Part shown: piece after piece, positions 61,273-64,000 of the stretch | Position numbering within the stretch: position 1 is the first letter of the stretch | How the letters are laid out: every line of letters begins with the position of its first letter | Source: Pseudomonas syringae CC1557 | GTDB taxonomy: Bacteria; Pseudomonadota; Gammaproteobacteria; Pseudomonadales; Pseudomonadaceae | Direction: 5' to 3' | DNA: 64,000 nucleotides | Assembly: GCF_000452705.1 (NCBI RefSeq) | Contig: NZ_CP007014.1 | Location: forward strand, 2,604,001 to 2,668,000 | Translations under genes and position numbers: made by a program | The notes under the pieces: generated by a model | What the model was told of the DNA's origin: nothing | Database searches by the model: none | What the model saw: the letters and a program-made list of their open reading frames with translations, nothing else

Positions 61273-61744
61273 AGCATCAAGATCGCCAAACGATCTGGTC
61301 GATGCTGCTCGGCCCGTCAGCTATATAATAAAGCATACAAATAAGAGCCTGATCGGGCGCATGCGTCGCAGCATCGAATACACGATAGCTCAAGTGCGTG
61401 CTGAGGTTTCCCCTAAGGTATAAATGAAGTCTTCGCAGGCAAGAGTTGCGTATGACGCGCTTATTGAACCCGCTCTCTTACCACCGCAGCAATAGTACAG
61501 ATGTTCTATCTATAGCGGTGGCATTATGCTGTTAGGTCATGTGTGCTATTGAGGTTGACGGTCGTCAAAGCTCCAATGTCCACCCTATGAATCAAAGCCA
61601 TTTTCAGCCGGCTCGTACATCTATATCGGTTAATCAAGTTACGGCTGCATAGGCTTCCAAGCATCAGCTTGTCCTTTTATTGAAAAATATGGAGGCAGAA
61701 TTGTTTTTATGGTGCATTCCTCATGATTGACGCGCTCTACAGTC

Positions 61745-63001
61745 ATGCTATTTCGGTCTGAAGCACTCGACGCGCAGAAGCGCAGTATGTTGGGGACAGT
61801 CTTATTAGTCAGCCCTATGTCGATGCGCTTGGCGGCCGCCGTCGCGCTGCTGTTCTGCATCTGCATGGGCCTGTTTCTGACCTTCGCTACCTACACCAAA
61901 CGTACTGCTGCAAGCGGTGTGCTGCTGCCTGAAACAGGCCTGATCAGGATTTATGCGCCACAAGCCGGTGTGGTCAACCATCTGCGCATTACCGAAGGAC
62001 AGCCGGTGAATGCCGAAGCCGTGTTGATGGCGTTGTCCAGTGATACGCAAAACGGCGAAGCGGGCGGTGCGCAACGGGCGATCAGTCTGTCGATCAAACG
62101 CCGCCAGGAAAGCCTGACTCAGGAGATCGACGAGACTCTGGCCTTGCATCAGCAGGAGCTGGAGGGCAAAAAACGTCAGGTCGAAGCGCTGGAAACCGAG
62201 CAGCAGAAAATACTCGCGCAAATCGACCTGGCGCGTCAGCGGCTGGCGTTGACCAAAGGGATTGCCGAACGCTACGCCAACCTGCAACGCCAGGATTACG
62301 TATCGCGTGATCAGCTTCAGGAAAAAGAAGACGCTGTGCTGGACATGCGCTTGCGCGGTGAAGAACTGAATCGCTCGCTGCTGACCGTGCGCGCCGAAAG
62401 CACCAGGCTGCGCGCGGAGCTGGTCGAGCTGCCGTTCAACCAGAGTAAGCAACTGGCCGACCTGCAACGCAGGCTGGCGGAGAGTCAGGACCAACTGGTC
62501 GAAAGTGAGACCAAGCGGGAGATTCTGATCACTGCGCCAACCGACGGTGAGGCAACCGCCCTCTCGGTCGCCAACGGTTCACGGGTCGACAGTGCGCGGC
62601 CGCTGCTGAGCATCGTGCCTACCGATGCAACACTTCATGCGGAGTTGTATCTGCCCAGTCGCTCGGTAGGCTTTGTACGCGTGGGCGATACCGTGATGTT
62701 GCGTTACCAGGCCTATCCCTATCAGCGCTTCGGCCTGCAGCCGGGCACCGTGTCGTCAATTTCCCGTACCGCATTGCCCGCTGATGAAGTCATGACGCTG
62801 GGCAATATCTCCGAACAGATGCGCGAGCAGGGCCCTTTCTATCGGGTCACGGTCGCGCTGGCGTCTCAGACCATCGAGGGTCAGGGCAAACGCGAGCGTT
62901 TGCGCTCCGGTATGCAGCTGGACGCCGACATCATGCAGGAAAAGCTACCGCTCTATGAGTGGCTGCTCGAGCCTTTGCGCGGAATAGGAAAGCGCCTTTG
63001 A
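61745..63001 (+). CDS. HlyD/CvaA-like membrane fusion protein of a type I exporter
   Basis: A 418-residue periplasmic adaptor. One N-terminal membrane helix (about 29-50) is followed by a lipoyl-like half (IRIYAPQAGVVNHLRITEGQ). A long coiled coil spans about 120-260 (ETEQQKILAQIDLARQRLAL). The second half-lipoyl and beta-barrel follow (ILITAPTDGEATALSVANGS, LYLPSRSVGFVRVGD). It belongs with the C39 ABC transporter that starts at its stop codon. The ATG at 61745 is chosen; a TTG six codons earlier is possible. Confidence 0.88.
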   Translation: MLFRSEALDAQKRSMLGTVLLVSPMSMRLAAAVALLFCICMGLFLTFATYTKRTAASGVLLPETGLIRIYAPQAGVVNHLRITEGQPVNAEAVLMALSSDTQNGEAGGAQRAISLSIKRRQESLTQEIDETLALHQQELEGKKRQVEALETEQQKILAQIDLARQRLALTKGIAERYANLQRQDYVSRDQLQEKEDAVLDMRLRGEELNRSLLTVRAESTRLRAELVELPFNQSKQLADLQRRLAESQDQLVESETKREILITAPTDGEATALSVANGSRVDSARPLLSIVPTDATLHAELYLPSRSVGFVRVGDTVMLRYQAYPYQRFGLQPGTVSSISRTALPADEVMTLGNISEQMREQGPFYRVTVALASQTIEGQGKRERLRSGMQLDADIMQEKLPLYEWLLEPLRGIGKRL

Positions 63002-64000
63002 ACCTCAAAAATGCGTTCACTTTCGGGGTCGGAAGAAAACTGCCGGTGGTGCTGCAGGCCGAAGCCACTGAGTGTGGCCTGGCGTGCATGGCCATGATCG
63101 CCAGTTACCACGGACAACACAGCGACCTTTTTTCTCTGCGTGAACGTCTTTCGCCGTCGATGAAAGGCGTCAACCTCAAGCAGCTGACCCGCATGGCCGC
63201 GCAACTCGGACTAGGCAGCCGGGCACTGCGCGTCGAATTGAGTGCGCTGGGTCAACTGCAACTGCCTTGCGTGCTGCACTGGAACTTCAACCATTTTGTG
63301 GTGCTCAAGGAGGTCACTGCGCACGGCGTAGTGGTGCACGACCCAGCGCGTGGCCTGTGCAAGCTGTCGCTGGATGAGGTGTCGGCGGCCTTTACCGGCG
63401 TGGCGTTGGAGATGTGGCCGGAGAGTGATTTCCAGCCGGTCGCTGTCCGGCCGCCCATTCCGTTGCGCAAACTGCTGGGGCGAGTACGCGGCTTTGGCCG
63501 GGTGCTCACCCACGTGCTGCTGTTGGCGCTGGCGCTGGAGCTGTGCACCATTCTCAGTCCGTTCTTCATGCAGACCGTGATCGACAAGGTGCTGGTCAGT
63601 GCCGATCTGGATCTGCTGGCGGTGCTGGCCATCGGTTTCGGCATTCTGTTGATCATTCAGCACAGTGTTGCGCTGGCCCGCGGGTGGGCGCTGATGTACC
63701 TGGGTACGATGCTCGGTTCACAGTGGCAGATTAACGTGTTCACTCATCTGCTGCGTTTGCCGGTGGCGTTTTTTGAGCGCCGCCATCTGGGCGATATCGT
63801 CTCGCGCTTCGGCTCTCTGAAGTCGATCCAGCAGACGGTCACCACTTCGTTCATTGAGGCGATGCTCGACGGACTGATGACCGTCATCACGCTCGGACTG
63901 ATGATTGCTTACAGCCCGAAGCTGGCGCTCGTCGCCGTGGTGGCGATGGTGATTTATGCCCTGGCGCGCTGGGCCTGGTTCGGGCCGTTGCGGCGAGCCA
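62998..64000 (+). CDS. C39-peptidase bacteriocin/microcin-type ABC exporter (cut by right edge)
   Basis: About 334 residues visible. The N-terminal C39 cysteine peptidase has the catalytic Cys in ATECGLACMAMIASYHG (about residue 26), the His in HWNFNHFVVL and the Asp in HDPARG. It would cleave double-glycine leader peptides during export. The transmembrane ABC domain follows; the ATPase is beyond the window. The TTG start overlaps the adaptor's TGA by two bases, so they are coupled. No obvious GG-leader substrate gene is in the window. Confidence 0.9.
   Translation, partial: MNLKNAFTFGVGRKLPVVLQAEATECGLACMAMIASYHGQHSDLFSLRERLSPSMKGVNLKQLTRMAAQLGLGSRALRVELSALGQLQLPCVLHWNFNHFVVLKEVTAHGVVVHDPARGLCKLSLDEVSAAFTGVALEMWPESDFQPVAVRPPIPLRKLLGRVRGFGRVLTHVLLLALALELCTILSPFFMQTVIDKVLVSADLDLLAVLAIGFGILLIIQHSVALARGWALMYLGTMLGSQWQINVFTHLLRLPVAFFERRHLGDIVSRFGSLKSIQQTVTTSFIEAMLDGLMTVITLGLMIAYSPKLALVAVVAMVIYALARWAWFGPLRRA

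Noticed and set aside
1..64000. tRNA, rRNA genes and CRISPR arrays
   Set aside because: No cloverleaf-like tRNA, no rRNA sequence and no regularly spaced repeats were noticed on either strand.

Overview
The window is mostly an integrative and conjugative element (ICE) of the clc / PAPI-1 / PFGI-1 class, lying in the genome of a gammaproteobacterium. Positions 1 to about 51.8 kb are GC-rich ICE backbone. Positions about 52 to 64 kb are lower in GC, full of decayed genes and insertion-sequence relics, and look like host chromosome or older accessory DNA. The DUF4189 gene families, the OmpA-type protein, the IS4/IS5 relics and the C39 exporter suggest Xanthomonadaceae (Xanthomonas, Stenotrophomonas, Xylella or close). 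That is an inference; there is no rRNA or housekeeping gene here to prove it. The ICE integrase and both attachment sites are outside the window or not recognisable.

Layout. (1) 0-2.9 kb: the MobH relaxase TraI (cut by the left edge), an orphan antitoxin-like gene and a DUF3742 gene. (2) 2.95-25.95 kb: the mating-pair-formation and coupling genes, all on the minus strand and mostly with 4-bp overlaps. They include a TraG-like membrane protein, PFL_4711/4710/4709-type proteins, a DsbA-like oxidoreductase, the VirB4/TraC ATPase, the core-channel proteins, the RAQPRD protein, the TraD coupling ATPase, a lytic transglycosylase and PilL. A 2.7-kb scar of dead transposases splits this set at 17.2-19.95 kb. 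(3) 26.2-28.1 kb: three tandem DUF4189 genes of low GC, inserted in the ICE. (4) 28.4-46.7 kb: the DNA-processing module. It holds a SNF2-like helicase, an NPPY methyltransferase, several small unknown proteins, DUF3275, a duplicated DUF3577 protein, DUF3085, a cytosine methyltransferase, topoisomerase III, SSB, DUF3158 and a PFL_4669 protein. Two plus-strand cargo genes sit at 36.2-37.5 kb. (5) 47.0-51.8 kb: the replication/partition/regulation operon, read alpA - parA - HicA-like gene - parB - DUF2857 - STY4528.

(6) 52-64 kb: two paralogous exported proteins, two more DUF4189 genes nearly identical to those inside the ICE, an OmpA-family protein, several broken genes, and a type I secretion pair (HlyD-like adaptor plus C39-peptidase ABC transporter, cut by the right edge).

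The most unusual signal is not a protein. In the DNA-processing module nearly every gene is preceded by a strong hairpin. Three leaders (35.65, 39.05 and 40.2 kb) share one architecture, CATG - stem - CATG next to a second stem, whose paired bases change together between copies. A second non-coding signal is a palindrome centred on TATCCCC-W-GGGGATA, present three times near the topB/ssb/PFL_4669 operons.
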